A stretch of 64,000 bases of DNA from Pedobacter sp. (GTDB lineage: Bacteria > Bacteroidota > Bacteroidia > Sphingobacteriales > Sphingobacteriaceae): the NCBI GenBank assembly GCA_031119475.1, contig JAVHXV010000007.1, positions 124,001 to 188,000 of the forward strand. Direction: 5' to 3'. Below are positions 55,842 to 64,000 of the stretch, piece after piece; positions within the stretch are counted from its first letter, which is position 1; every line of letters begins with the position of its first letter. A model generated the notes under the pieces. It was not told the DNA's origin. It saw only the letters and a program-made list of their open reading frames with translations, and ran no database searches. Position numbers and translations under genes: made by a program.

Positions 55842-56607
55842 ATGAATGGAAGTTAATTTTCTTACTTTCTTTTTTATACCTTTCAAATAGCAATATGAAC
55901 TCCTTTTCATGAATAGTGTTTGCTTTTTTAAGCTCAATTGTCATCTCCTCTTTTGGGATAATGATTCCATTTTTTAAAGTTGGCTTTTTTATAAATGTAA
56001 GTCTGATTAATTTACTATTTTTTTCTTTATCTAAATTTGGTGCTATTGATAAAGGAACACTCTTCATTCGTGAATTATATAGCCTAAATACGAAATCAAA
56101 ATCTCTTTCTGGTTTAGAAAACTTAAGTTTTTCAATTAATAAATTGTTCGAATTACCTATTTTAGTTAATTGTAATAATTCTCCTTTGTTTTCATTAAAC
56201 TCCAGGTTTTTATCGCTTAGATTTATTTTTTGCATTAGAGAATCGTACCTGAAAGATTTACTTTTTAAGTCCGTAAACGAGGTATAATTTAAGCCAAGCT
56301 TAAATCCTTTTTTAATTACATAATAAGATAAAATGGTATTTCTAGTTTGAGATTTTAAGATGGGCTTCCCATTATCAGAGAATGAGTATTTTGAATCAAT
56401 AACTATATCTTTTAAAATATACATGAACATATCTTGATATTCCAAAATCATAATTTTTCTTATGTCCTTATAATTAGGTTGACTTATTGATGTATTAAAA
56501 TCATAAGTAAACCTTAATTCGAATAAATTCAATTTATTTTTTTCGGCCCTATTACATGTTAATAAAGCGATAATTAATAAGAAATATATTTTTTTGAAGG
56601 GCATCAT
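55840..56607 (-). CDS. A+T-rich lipoprotein, paralogue A
   Basis: 255 aa. Signal peptide with lipobox LLTC. Mature protein Lys/Asn/Ile-rich. It shares a conserved order of motifs with the next gene: SYYVIKKG, a DSL motif, LYNSRMKSVPLSIAP before KLIRLTFIKKP, and a C-terminal E-M-T ... LFERYKKESK, so they are paralogues. No known family. Base composition is visibly more A+T-rich than the core genes, hinting at transfer. The flanking palindromes lie on both sides. Confidence 0.72.
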   Translation of the reverse strand: MMPFKKIYFLLIIALLTCNRAEKNKLNLFELRFTYDFNTSISQPNYKDIRKIMILEYQDMFMYILKDIVIDSKYSFSDNGKPILKSQTRNTILSYYVIKKGFKLGLNYTSFTDLKSKSFRYDSLMQKINLSDKNLEFNENKGELLQLTKIGNSNNLLIEKLKFSKPERDFDFVFRLYNSRMKSVPLSIAPNLDKEKNSKLIRLTFIKKPTLKNGIIIPKEEMTIELKKANTIHEKEFILLFERYKKESKKINFHS

Positions 56608-56630
56608 TTTTTATCTACACTTCTATACTC

Positions 56631-56672
56631 TAGACAACCTCGCAGGTTCTTAAGAACCTGCGAGGTTGTCTA
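56631..56672. repeat. 42-bp perfect palindrome, copy 2
   Basis: TAGACAACCTCGCAGGTTCT and its complement back to back. The inner 32 bp match the palindrome at 55810-55841 apart from the centre. Between the two paralogous lipoprotein genes. Confidence 0.88.
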
Positions 56673-56709
56673 AACTTTCTGTTAGAATGTGTTAATTTAG
56701 GTAAGTGCA

Positions 56710-57468
56710 TTATTTTGAATCAGCTTCAAATCGATTAAATAGATTTCGATACTTTTCTTCATTAGTAGTTTTTATTAATGTTATAGAAGTAATCATTTCA
56801 GTTCTAGGCTTGATAATTTCCTTTCCATCTGAGCCTTTTTCCTTTCGAGGTAAATGGATAAAATCAGTTCTAACCAATTTGCTCTTATGTTTTCTGTCTA
56901 AAGAGTCTGAGAATGAAAAATCAATATGTGCTAATCGATCATCATAATATCGATAAATTGAATCTGAGTTCTTTCCTCCACCATTGTAATAATATTCTAC
57001 CCAAATTTTTGGGTCATTAGGATTTCTTATGACCTTTTCTGGTTTTCCTAAATCTAAATTGAAGATTGCTAAATTTTCTTTGTCAATTACTAATGTTTTT
57101 ATTAGAGAATCTCGGTCAAAAGGCTTTGGGCTTAATACTGATATTGAGTCATATTTTAACCCATTATTTTTTTCTTTTTCCAAAATGAAATAACTATTGA
57201 TTGTATCAGTTGAAGGATACATTTCATTGATTTCTTCTCCATTGACAACTTTTGTTTTTACATTATACCTTATACTTGACAACTCGTACATAACATATTT
57301 TTTAAAATATATAATCTTATAAGTTCCGTTATCTTCTTCAATTTGAGCATTTGGTTTAAATGTTCGAAAATTGTCGCTGAATTCAAATATTACTATATGA
57401 TCTTTATTTGAAATGGAGCAACCTAACCCACAAAAAATAATAAATAACAAAATCAATCTGATTAACAT
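56710..57468 (-). CDS. A+T-rich lipoprotein, paralogue B
   Basis: 252 aa. Lipobox LGCS. It shares with paralogue A: SYFILEK, FDRDSLIKT, YYDDRLAHIDFSFSDSLD before KLVRTDFIHLP, and the C-terminal TEMITSITLIKTTNEEKYRNLFNRFEADSK-type tail. Function unknown. The ATG overlaps the stop codon of the upstream lipoprotein gene (TAATG), so it is translationally coupled to it. Confidence 0.72.
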   Translation of the reverse strand: MLIRLILLFIIFCGLGCSISNKDHIVIFEFSDNFRTFKPNAQIEEDNGTYKIIYFKKYVMYELSSIRYNVKTKVVNGEEINEMYPSTDTINSYFILEKEKNNGLKYDSISVLSPKPFDRDSLIKTLVIDKENLAIFNLDLGKPEKVIRNPNDPKIWVEYYYNGGGKNSDSIYRYYDDRLAHIDFSFSDSLDRKHKSKLVRTDFIHLPRKEKGSDGKEIIKPRTEMITSITLIKTTNEEKYRNLFNRFEADSK

Positions 57469-58718
57469 TAATGTTCCTCCCTATCTTGCCAACCTAAACT
57501 CTCTTTTGCCCACGATTTCCATGCAGGGTAATCTTTTGAGTATCTAATTTTATGTTGACCATTATCCATATAACTACGTTTATCTTTAAATACTAAATAT
57601 ATTTTTGGGCGTTGAGTTAATCCAGTTTGATCCTCTGCATAAACTAACATTGGAGTAGAGTCCTGATCTGTTAATGTACCCTCGGGTAATATGGTATTGT
57701 GATAAACACCTTTAATCGTGTAGCCAACAGTCCAGAAACCATACCATCCTGATTTCCATCGGCTTGCTTTTATTGTTTCATAGCTTTTATATTTTAATGC
57801 GCCAGATTCAGCTGTATAACAATACCATGCAACATGTCTTGTTGTATCGTCTATAACGGTCGTTGAAATGTCTACATCAATAGCTTCTCCCCAATTGATG
57901 TATACCGCATTCTCTTCAACTGGTGGGTCCAAAGCTCCTCCAACACCATTTAAATCCGTAGGGTTTAAATATTCACTGTCTATTTCTCTACATATTTGAA
58001 ATCCCATAAATTCTTGATAAATATCTATTAGCACCCCATCTTCGTATACCCTTGTCACCATATACGCATCGTAGCAATACGTCTGCATCGTTTTCGGCAA
58101 TATATTCGTCGTTAACGTTTGCTTGCCATATATATTGGCCAAAGTATAGGGCCGCCAATCTGAACTGGGCTGGTCGTTGATCATCGTTTTGCCGCTTGCG
58201 GTATACAAAACTGCTCCATTGCTTTTCAAATGTGCATCATAGGCTTTGACCTCAGCTTCTACACCATCTTTTGAAAGATCTTCATCGGTATAGGCTGCTT
58301 TGTACAGCTGCTCCCTATTTAGCAGATCCTTCTTGTTTTTTCCATCAAAGGAACTGATTTTTAAAGTCCTGGCTTCATAGCCATTTTCTTCGTTCTTAAT
58401 GACCAGACTAAAATAAGTGTTTTCACCGTAAACGGCCTGAAGGTTGGTTTTTACATCCGCGGTAACAACAGTTCTTCCATCAATCACTTCAACATTAGCA
58501 TGCTCCCAATCAGGAACATAGGTCAGTTGCACTGTTTTGCCTTTTCTGTCTTTGAAACTGGTGGCCTGAGATTTTTGCTGGTTGGTAAACCAGGTTTTTG
58601 CCTGCTGGATCTGTTGTTCATCGGTCAGGTCATTGGATTTGTTGTCCTTTTTGCAGCCTGCAACCATGGCAAGCGCAAGCAGCCCCACTAGGATAGGGCG
58701 TAATTTAGATTTTTTCAT
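57468..58718 (-). CDS. Lipoprotein with composition break, unknown
   Basis: 416 aa from the ATG at 58718 (the track adds 14 residues). Signal peptide and lipobox MVAGCKKD. The N-terminal ~200 residues are helical and Lys/Gln-rich (TDEQQIQQAKTWFTNQQ; VTADVKTNLQAVYGENTYFSL). The C-terminal half is Tyr/Trp-rich (WKSGWYGFWTVGYTIKGVYHN). The DNA for the C-terminal half is more A+T-rich than that for the N-terminal half. Coupled to the paralogue B gene. No family recognised. Confidence 0.7.
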   Translation of the reverse strand: MKKSKLRPILVGLLALAMVAGCKKDNKSNDLTDEQQIQQAKTWFTNQQKSQATSFKDRKGKTVQLTYVPDWEHANVEVIDGRTVVTADVKTNLQAVYGENTYFSLVIKNEENGYEARTLKISSFDGKNKKDLLNREQLYKAAYTDEDLSKDGVEAEVKAYDAHLKSNGAVLYTASGKTMINDQPSSDWRPYTLANIYGKQTLTTNILPKTMQTYCYDAYMVTRVYEDGVLIDIYQEFMGFQICREIDSEYLNPTDLNGVGGALDPPVEENAVYINWGEAIDVDISTTVIDDTTRHVAWYCYTAESGALKYKSYETIKASRWKSGWYGFWTVGYTIKGVYHNTILPEGTLTDQDSTPMLVYAEDQTGLTQRPKIYLVFKDKRSYMDNGQHKIRYSKDYPAWKSWAKESLGWQDREEH

Positions 58719-58898
58719 TTTGTCGAGCTTTTCGCCAAATGTAGTCCAACGCATCCACAATTTTATCAGATGTAAAAAAACAGAACATTTTGATCGAAAA
58801 TATTTAATCTGCGTTCATCATTGAATCAAATTAGTATATTTATCTGCTCATAAGCCTACATCATCACCAAATGCTGCAACATTTTAAGTCTTTAACCC

Positions 58899-61265
58899 AT
58901 GACGGAGAAAAAGTCTAGTAGGCTATCTGACTGGTTTTTGTCCAGGCCACAAACTACCGGATTTCTTTTTTTTCTTTTCCTCCTCTGCCTCATCATGCTG
59001 ATCGTTACCCAACGCTATCAGATTTTTGAAGAAAATAGGGAACGGGAAATCACTACGGTCATCAATAATGTGGAGCAGAACATCGAACAGACCTTATCAA
59101 ACGGTTACAATGTTGCCCTAACATTGGCACTAACGGTCGATAACAATGGGGTTCCCCAAAATTTCGAAAAGGTAGCTGAACAATTGATGCGGTCTAATCC
59201 TGAGCTAAAGGCCGTGCAATTGGTGCCACATGGGGTGATCAAATATGTCTATCCGATCAAAGGGAACGAAAAAGTCATCAACCTGGACCTTTATAAAAGT
59301 CCTAAACGCACCATTTTGGAAGCTGAAAAGGCCATTCAGACCAAAAAAATGTATTATCAGGGCCCTGTAGAACTCACCCAAGGAGGGATGGGCGTTGTCG
59401 GTAGGCTACCTTTATTTATCAATAACAAGTTCTGGGGCTTTTCGGCCATTGTGATCAAACTGGAAACACTATTTAAAACTGCCGGTATTGATAACAAAAA
59501 ATACGAGAATTTCAGGTTTCAATTTTCCAAAGTCAATAAAATTACGCACAAGGAAGAATTTTTTCTTCCGCAACAGCACTCGTTTAAGAATGCACTTTCT
59601 AAATCGATTGTCTTCCCAGATGGCGATTGGAAAGTATATGTGGTGAGCACCAATCCCAACAGCACCTGGCTCACCATCCTGGCTTCCTTAATCTTCGGGT
59701 TGAGCCTGATCGGCCTATCGAGTTATTTATTGACCATCTTATTGAGTAAGCAGGGCAAATTGAAAAGGCTTGTGCACGATCAGGCTACACAGTTGATCGA
59801 TACCGAAAGCAAGTTCAAAAAGATTTTTGACCATGCCGCTATTGGCATCGCCCGCATTGATTCTAAATCTGGGGCAATTCTTGAAGTTAACCAATACCTC
59901 TGCCATTTTCTGGGCTATAGTGCGGAAGAACTGATGCAGAAAAAGATCAAGTCTGTGATCTATCCTGATGATCTCGAAGAAGACCAACTGCTTTTTAAAC
60001 GGCTTTTGGCAGGTGAAATCCGTGGTTTTGATCAAGAAAAACGCTATCTGGGCAAAGATGGCCAGGTAATTTGGGGCAATGTGATCATTACGCCTTTATG
60101 GAACGAGGGCGAGGCCCCAAGCAACCACATCGTCATTGTTGAAGACATTACCAAGCGCAAGGCCGAACAGGAAATACTCATCGCCTCCCAAAAACGGATT
60201 GAATCGTTGATCAATACCATCGATGGGATTGTATGGGAGGCCAATCCCAGCGAAAATATCTGTACTTTCATCAGCAACAAGGTGTACGATATCCTGGGCT
60301 ATACCCCAAAGCAGTGGATGGGTGTGCCCAAATTTTGGTTCAGCCATATCCATCCTGATGATCAGGAGCGGGTAAAGCAGCATACCACCAAAGCCACAGC
60401 ACAAAAAAGGCAGCACGATTTTGAGTACCGTATGATCGCCAATGATGGTTCGATCGTTTGGATCAGGGATATCGTAACCGTGATCAACGAAGTTGGCCAG
60501 CCGCTCAGGTTAAGGGGCATCATGATCGACATCACCAGCCATGTGCTGGCTACCGAAGCGTTGAACAAATCATTTAACCTGGTTACCGAACAGAATAAGC
60601 GCCTGCTCAATTTTTCCTACATCGTTTCCCATAACCTGCGTTCACATTCGGGCAACATCCAGGGCATTTCTGAACTGATCGAAAATGCGAAGACCATTGA
60701 GGAACGGGATGAAATGATCCAGCTCCTCAAAAAGGTAGCCGGTAACCTCAATGAGACCCTGCTCAACCTGAACAATATTGTCAATATCCAGACCAGCATC
60801 GACATTGTGGTCGAACCGCTCAACCTGGCGCACTATGTAAATCGGACGTTATCGACCTTAAATGCACAGATTTTATCGAGAGGTGCAACCATTACCAACA
60901 ATGTAGCACCAGAAATCGAAGTGGAGTATAACCGCGCCTACCTCGAAAGTATCCTCCTCAATTTTGTGTCAAACGCCCTACGGTACAGTCATCCTGAGCG
61001 AAAACCTGTTATTGTGCTCACCTGCTTTGAGGAAAAAGGTCAACTTGTGCTCAAGATTTCAGATAACGGCATTGGGATAGATCTTAAAAAGCACGGCGAA
61101 AACATGTTCGGGATTTACCAGACCTTCAATGGCAATGCCGATGCCCGTGGATTTGGCCTGTTCATTACCAAAAACCAAATTGAGGCGATGGGCGGAAAAG
61201 TCGATGTGGAAAGCTCGATTGGACATGGCACTACGTTTAAGATCTATTTTAAGATCGAAAAGTAG
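58899..61265 (+). CDS. CHASE-PAS-PAS sensor histidine kinase
   Basis: 788 aa membrane kinase. First helix near residues 20-40, a periplasmic CHASE-type sensor (NEREITTVINNVEQNIEQTLSNGYNVA ... VVGRLPLFINNKFWGF), second helix near 250-275, PAS1 (IFDHAAIGIARIDSKSGAILEVN), PAS2 (INTIDGIVWEANPSENIC), then the phosphoacceptor His578 in FSYIVSHNLRSH, N box NFVSNALRYS and G boxes SDNGIGIDL / GFGLFITKN. No response regulator is adjacent, so the partner lies elsewhere. Confidence 0.92.
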   Translation: MTEKKSSRLSDWFLSRPQTTGFLFFLFLLCLIMLIVTQRYQIFEENREREITTVINNVEQNIEQTLSNGYNVALTLALTVDNNGVPQNFEKVAEQLMRSNPELKAVQLVPHGVIKYVYPIKGNEKVINLDLYKSPKRTILEAEKAIQTKKMYYQGPVELTQGGMGVVGRLPLFINNKFWGFSAIVIKLETLFKTAGIDNKKYENFRFQFSKVNKITHKEEFFLPQQHSFKNALSKSIVFPDGDWKVYVVSTNPNSTWLTILASLIFGLSLIGLSSYLLTILLSKQGKLKRLVHDQATQLIDTESKFKKIFDHAAIGIARIDSKSGAILEVNQYLCHFLGYSAEELMQKKIKSVIYPDDLEEDQLLFKRLLAGEIRGFDQEKRYLGKDGQVIWGNVIITPLWNEGEAPSNHIVIVEDITKRKAEQEILIASQKRIESLINTIDGIVWEANPSENICTFISNKVYDILGYTPKQWMGVPKFWFSHIHPDDQERVKQHTTKATAQKRQHDFEYRMIANDGSIVWIRDIVTVINEVGQPLRLRGIMIDITSHVLATEALNKSFNLVTEQNKRLLNFSYIVSHNLRSHSGNIQGISELIENAKTIEERDEMIQLLKKVAGNLNETLLNLNNIVNIQTSIDIVVEPLNLAHYVNRTLSTLNAQILSRGATITNNVAPEIEVEYNRAYLESILLNFVSNALRYSHPERKPVIVLTCFEEKGQLVLKISDNGIGIDLKKHGENMFGIYQTFNGNADARGFGLFITKNQIEAMGGKVDVESSIGHGTTFKIYFKIEK

Positions 61266-61277
61266 CTCAAAGAGTCT

Positions 61278-61505
61278 CTATTCTCCTTCTTTTTCTTTCT
61301 GGATCCCTTTATCAACGTCTAAGATATATGAAGGTGTGGAAGCATCATAAGCCTGGTTGAGCAGGTCTATATCAGCCTCTTCTTCTGCCACGGGAACATG
61401 ATTGTCATCAAAGCCATTTCCATGTACATCTTTTTGGCTCTGTTGGTCATCGGCTTCCGAAGACTGAGAATCATCATAAGGTATTTTTTCTTCTGGATCA
61501 ATCAT
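61278..61505 (-). CDS. Small acidic protein, unknown
   Basis: 75 aa from the ATG at 61505 (MIDPEEKIPYDDSQSSEADD); an ATG at 61577 would give 99 aa. Strongly acidic, with SYILDVDKGIQKEKEGE at the end; likely disordered. The 61577 start would lie directly at the stop of the upstream lipoprotein gene. No family recognised. Confidence 0.5.
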   Translation of the reverse strand: MIDPEEKIPYDDSQSSEADDQQSQKDVHGNGFDDNHVPVAEEEADIDLLNQAYDASTPSYILDVDKGIQKEKEGE

Positions 61506-61577
61506 AACATATAGTTTTTGAAGGATAACAGTTGAGCAGTCAGATGGTTTTTGAAGATGCCCAGGGTTCATATTCAT

Positions 61578-62198
61578 TTAACTTAAACAATCGCGCTTGA
61601 CCTTTCTAAAATTTAACAATTGCTCAAATTTTTTAAGTAGGGGGGCAACCGGCTTGCAATCTACCCGCCGATTTACTGCGTTTGGCGTTTTTGTCTGGCC
61701 AGTTTGGACAGCATATTTCTTTTCCAGACATTGGATGGGCTTATTGTTGGCAAGATAGATCCGCTGTTCCAAATGGTCGTCTTTTGTAGCCCCATCTGAT
61801 ACGAAACTCCAGGATACGCCATGCAGAAAGGCAAAGTAGAGTTTTTCATCGCTTACAAAATATTCATCTTCCGCTGTATAATGGCTGTATTCGCTATAGC
61901 GATGTCTGATCAATCGTAAATTTCCACTTTCGGTAAAATAGGTAATGGTGCCGCTGCGTTCTCCAGCACAATCATAGGTCAATACTGTCGAATCCAATTT
62001 GCCCATACTCAACTGGTTGATGGTCGTGGCGAAAAGGGCCTTGATCTCTTGTATAGATGCTGGCACTGTATTTCGTGCTACAGAATCTGTTACATCATGA
62101 TTATGTTTTTGGGTGCTATCGGGCGCTTTTTCTGTCCGGCCACAGGCGATGACTAGCATACAACTTAACACGCAGCACCATTTTTTTACGAGTCCCAT
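61578..62198 (-). CDS. Lipoprotein, unknown
   Basis: 206 aa from the ATG at 62198. Signal peptide with lipobox MLVIACGR. A His/Asp/Ser-rich linker follows, then a beta-rich domain (GTITYFTESGNLRLIRHRYSEYSHYTAEDEYFVSDEKLYFAFL). That resembles small Bacteroidota lipoproteins annotated only as hypothetical. It ends next to the small acidic gene. Confidence 0.7.
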   Translation of the reverse strand: MGLVKKWCCVLSCMLVIACGRTEKAPDSTQKHNHDVTDSVARNTVPASIQEIKALFATTINQLSMGKLDSTVLTYDCAGERSGTITYFTESGNLRLIRHRYSEYSHYTAEDEYFVSDEKLYFAFLHGVSWSFVSDGATKDDHLEQRIYLANNKPIQCLEKKYAVQTGQTKTPNAVNRRVDCKPVAPLLKKFEQLLNFRKVKRDCLS

Positions 62199-62305
62199 TG
62201 TCAACTAACAAAAAAGAACCCACCTTGGTTCGATACTTCCGAAATTTAAAAGTATTGGTGTTTAGCCATCAGTTTAAACCATCAGCCATGAACAATGAAC
62301 CATGA

Positions 62306-62350
62306 ACTATAAACTATAAACTACCAACTACCAACTATCAACTATCAACT
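62306..62350. repeat. 7-bp simple tandem repeat
   Basis: Six units of ACTAtaa/ACTAcca/ACTAtca, period 7, running into the stop codon of the sulfatase gene (minus strand) and filling the gap to the lipoprotein gene. Confidence 0.75.
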
Positions 62351-63827
62351 ACTTTCCATACAGATAACTGGGATAATTCCAGTTCATTTTTTTGGCGACT
62401 TTCATCGTGTCGTTTTCTTGGGTGAGGCGATTTAATTTTTCAGGGAAACGAAGTGGATCATCTGTCTGAACTTGCCATCTGTTCAGTTCGGCCAGCAGGT
62501 TTTTTTTGACCTGGTCGTACTTGGCATCGGTCGATAGGTCGTGGTATTCCCATGGATCATTTTTAAGGTCGTACAATTGCACTTTCTTCGGCTGCAGCCA
62601 AAGTGCATAGATGTTTCTGACCAAAGGTGATGCATTTTCCGCTTCGTTGATTGTCGGGCTTCCAGCTACTGCTGCCCCGCGATTTACATTTGCCATGTAG
62701 CTTTGGGCAACCGGATTTTTTCGGTCTAACAGCGAGTAGATCAGTTTGTAGCGCTCATCCCTGATGGTTCTTCTCGGGTAGTACATCCCGATCTGATCGC
62801 AATTTTTTTCGGTGAACAGGTATTTCCTGAATTTCAGGGCCGGGTTTTCGAATAATGGCAACAGGCTTTTTCCGGTAACCCGTTGGTCTTCGATGGGCAG
62901 GTGCGCTGCTGATAGGATGGTGGGCAGCAGGTCTACCGTAGACACCAGCGCATCAGATTGGATGTTCTTTTTGATATGTCCGGGCCAACTGGCCAACAAA
63001 GGTATTTTTGTGCCGATTTCATAACTGTCAAATTTTCCGCGCCCCATTTCATCGCCGTGGTCGGAAAGATAAATGACCAAGGTGTTGTTGGCCTTACCTG
63101 TTTTGGTCAGTTTTTCCATCAATTCGCCCACACATTCATCCAAACGCAACAGACAATTGTAAAGTGCGGTGCTGTATTCCCTGATCAATTGATTGTCGAA
63201 CTGGAGATAGGGGAATGAGGTAACATCAGCGGGTTTCAGTACTTTTCGCGGTCTGCCTTCTACCTGATCTTGGAATGGCCAATGTGTATCTGGATAATTG
63301 ACCATCAGAAAAAAAGGTTCCTCGCCATCGTTCATGAATTTTTCTGCATATTCCGCATAGCGGATGAGGCCAAGTTTTTCGTAATTCGGACTGGTGATGG
63401 GATGGTAATCGATCGGAAAAATAGAATCGGGTTCCACATGGAGCTTGCCGATCATACCCGTACGGTAACCACCTTTTTTTAGCGTCTGATAGAGTGTCCT
63501 GATTTTGCCCACAAAATGGAAACCATGTGTGGTAAGGCCCAGATGGCCACTTTGGTGTGGATATAACCCAGTAAGGATGCTGCTCCTCGAAGGGCTGCAA
63601 ACTGATTCGGTCACATAGGCATTGTTGAATTGAATGCCGTTTTTGGCAATCTGATCTAAATTTGGTGTCTGTACAACCGTGTCGCCATAACAGGAGAGGT
63701 GCGGACCATGATCTTCCGATACAATGAGCAGGATGTTTGGCCTCTGACCAGGTCTTTTAAAAGCACTGATGGCCAAAGCTGCAACTGCTATTATGAATAC
63801 AATGCCAAAGTATGTCGATCTTCCCAT
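62349..63827 (-). CDS. Sulfatase (formylglycine type), exported
   Basis: 492 aa from the ATG at 63827 (MGRSTYFGIVFIIAVAALAISAF is a good export signal); an ATG at 63857 is an alternative, and the 543-aa track ORF is too long. NILLIVSEDHGPHLSCYG metal site, the modified Cys77 in VCSPSRSSILTGLYPHQSG (C-x-P-S-R), HWPFQDQ and YLSDHGDEMGRGKFDSYE. Cleaves sulfate esters or N-sulfates, probably from polysaccharides. The formylglycine-generating enzyme is not in the window. Confidence 0.92.
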   Translation of the reverse strand: MGRSTYFGIVFIIAVAALAISAFKRPGQRPNILLIVSEDHGPHLSCYGDTVVQTPNLDQIAKNGIQFNNAYVTESVCSPSRSSILTGLYPHQSGHLGLTTHGFHFVGKIRTLYQTLKKGGYRTGMIGKLHVEPDSIFPIDYHPITSPNYEKLGLIRYAEYAEKFMNDGEEPFFLMVNYPDTHWPFQDQVEGRPRKVLKPADVTSFPYLQFDNQLIREYSTALYNCLLRLDECVGELMEKLTKTGKANNTLVIYLSDHGDEMGRGKFDSYEIGTKIPLLASWPGHIKKNIQSDALVSTVDLLPTILSAAHLPIEDQRVTGKSLLPLFENPALKFRKYLFTEKNCDQIGMYYPRRTIRDERYKLIYSLLDRKNPVAQSYMANVNRGAAVAGSPTINEAENASPLVRNIYALWLQPKKVQLYDLKNDPWEYHDLSTDAKYDQVKKNLLAELNRWQVQTDDPLRFPEKLNRLTQENDTMKVAKKMNWNYPSYLYGK

Positions 63828-64000
63828 GATAATTGCTATGGGTATAAATCTAGTCATCGAATTTTTCAGTTTTTGATACTTTGTGATGAAAAACTGGTAC
63901 GAAATTTCAGGTTGGTCCAGCCAATAGCGCCTGGCGCTAGATGGTTGTAAAGGTATAGTGATCATGAAGCTAAAGTGCATTGAACTAAAAATGTGCCTGT

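Noticed and set aside
55810-56672. CRISPR array or IS terminal repeats
   Set aside because: Only two palindromes 790 bp apart, no spacers of constant length and no transposase between them; REP-like element or terminator fits better.

Overview
The window reads as chromosomal DNA of a Bacteroidota bacterium, most likely Sphingobacteriaceae (Pedobacter-like). The signs are a Bacteroidota-order division/cell-wall (dcw) cluster, TAnnTTTG-type -7 promoter elements, weak Shine-Dalgarno sequences, an UpxY-type antiterminator in a polysaccharide locus, a TonB-dependent receptor with a carboxypeptidase-like N-terminal domain, many lipoproteins and a small histone H1-like protein. I saw no rRNA, tRNA, CRISPR array, insertion sequence or prophage.

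1-7.8 kb is the edge of an exopolysaccharide locus. A leftward operon runs wza-like export lipoprotein, wzc-like tyrosine kinase, UpxY/NusG-like antiterminator, then an asparagine-synthase-like amidotransferase cut by the window edge. Rightward lie two small related secreted proteins whose C-termini look like exosortase sorting tags, a family 2 glycosyltransferase and a WecA/MraY-family sugar-phosphate transferase. 7.9-10.6 kb holds gapA, a GNAT acetyltransferase and pgk.

10.8-27 kb is the dcw cluster, all rightward and tightly packed: mraZ, rsmH, ftsL-like, ftsI, murE, mraY, murD, ftsW, murG, murC, ftsQ, ftsA, ftsZ. A MraZ-box-like repeat precedes mraZ. A large dyad carrying DnaA-box-like 9-mers sits between ftsA and ftsZ. 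murG is bracketed by two copies of a short repeated spacer.

27-39.4 kb is mixed housekeeping: an alpha-oxoamine synthase, a histone-like protein, dapA, ligA (flanked by inverted repeat copies), an AcpH-like protein, tyrS, a VOC protein, a LuxE-like acyl-activating protein behind a 64-bp tandem repeat block, a small membrane protein and a penicillin-acylase-family enzyme. 39.6-48.5 kb is transport and alpha-glucan metabolism: TonB-dependent receptor, GH31 glucosidase, a tiny membrane protein with an ABC ATPase, glgB and a small unknown.

48.5-55.8 kb is the most unusual module: a membrane-anchored TPR-CHAT protease-like protein, a PKD/beta-barrel outer-membrane protein and a lipoprotein, divergent from an ECF sigma factor and a membrane protein with an anti-sigma-like N-terminus and TPRs. 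55.8-58.7 kb is an A+T-rich island of paralogous lipoproteins with near-identical long palindromes. 58.9-64 kb holds a CHASE-PAS-PAS histidine kinase, two small unknown proteins and a sulfatase.
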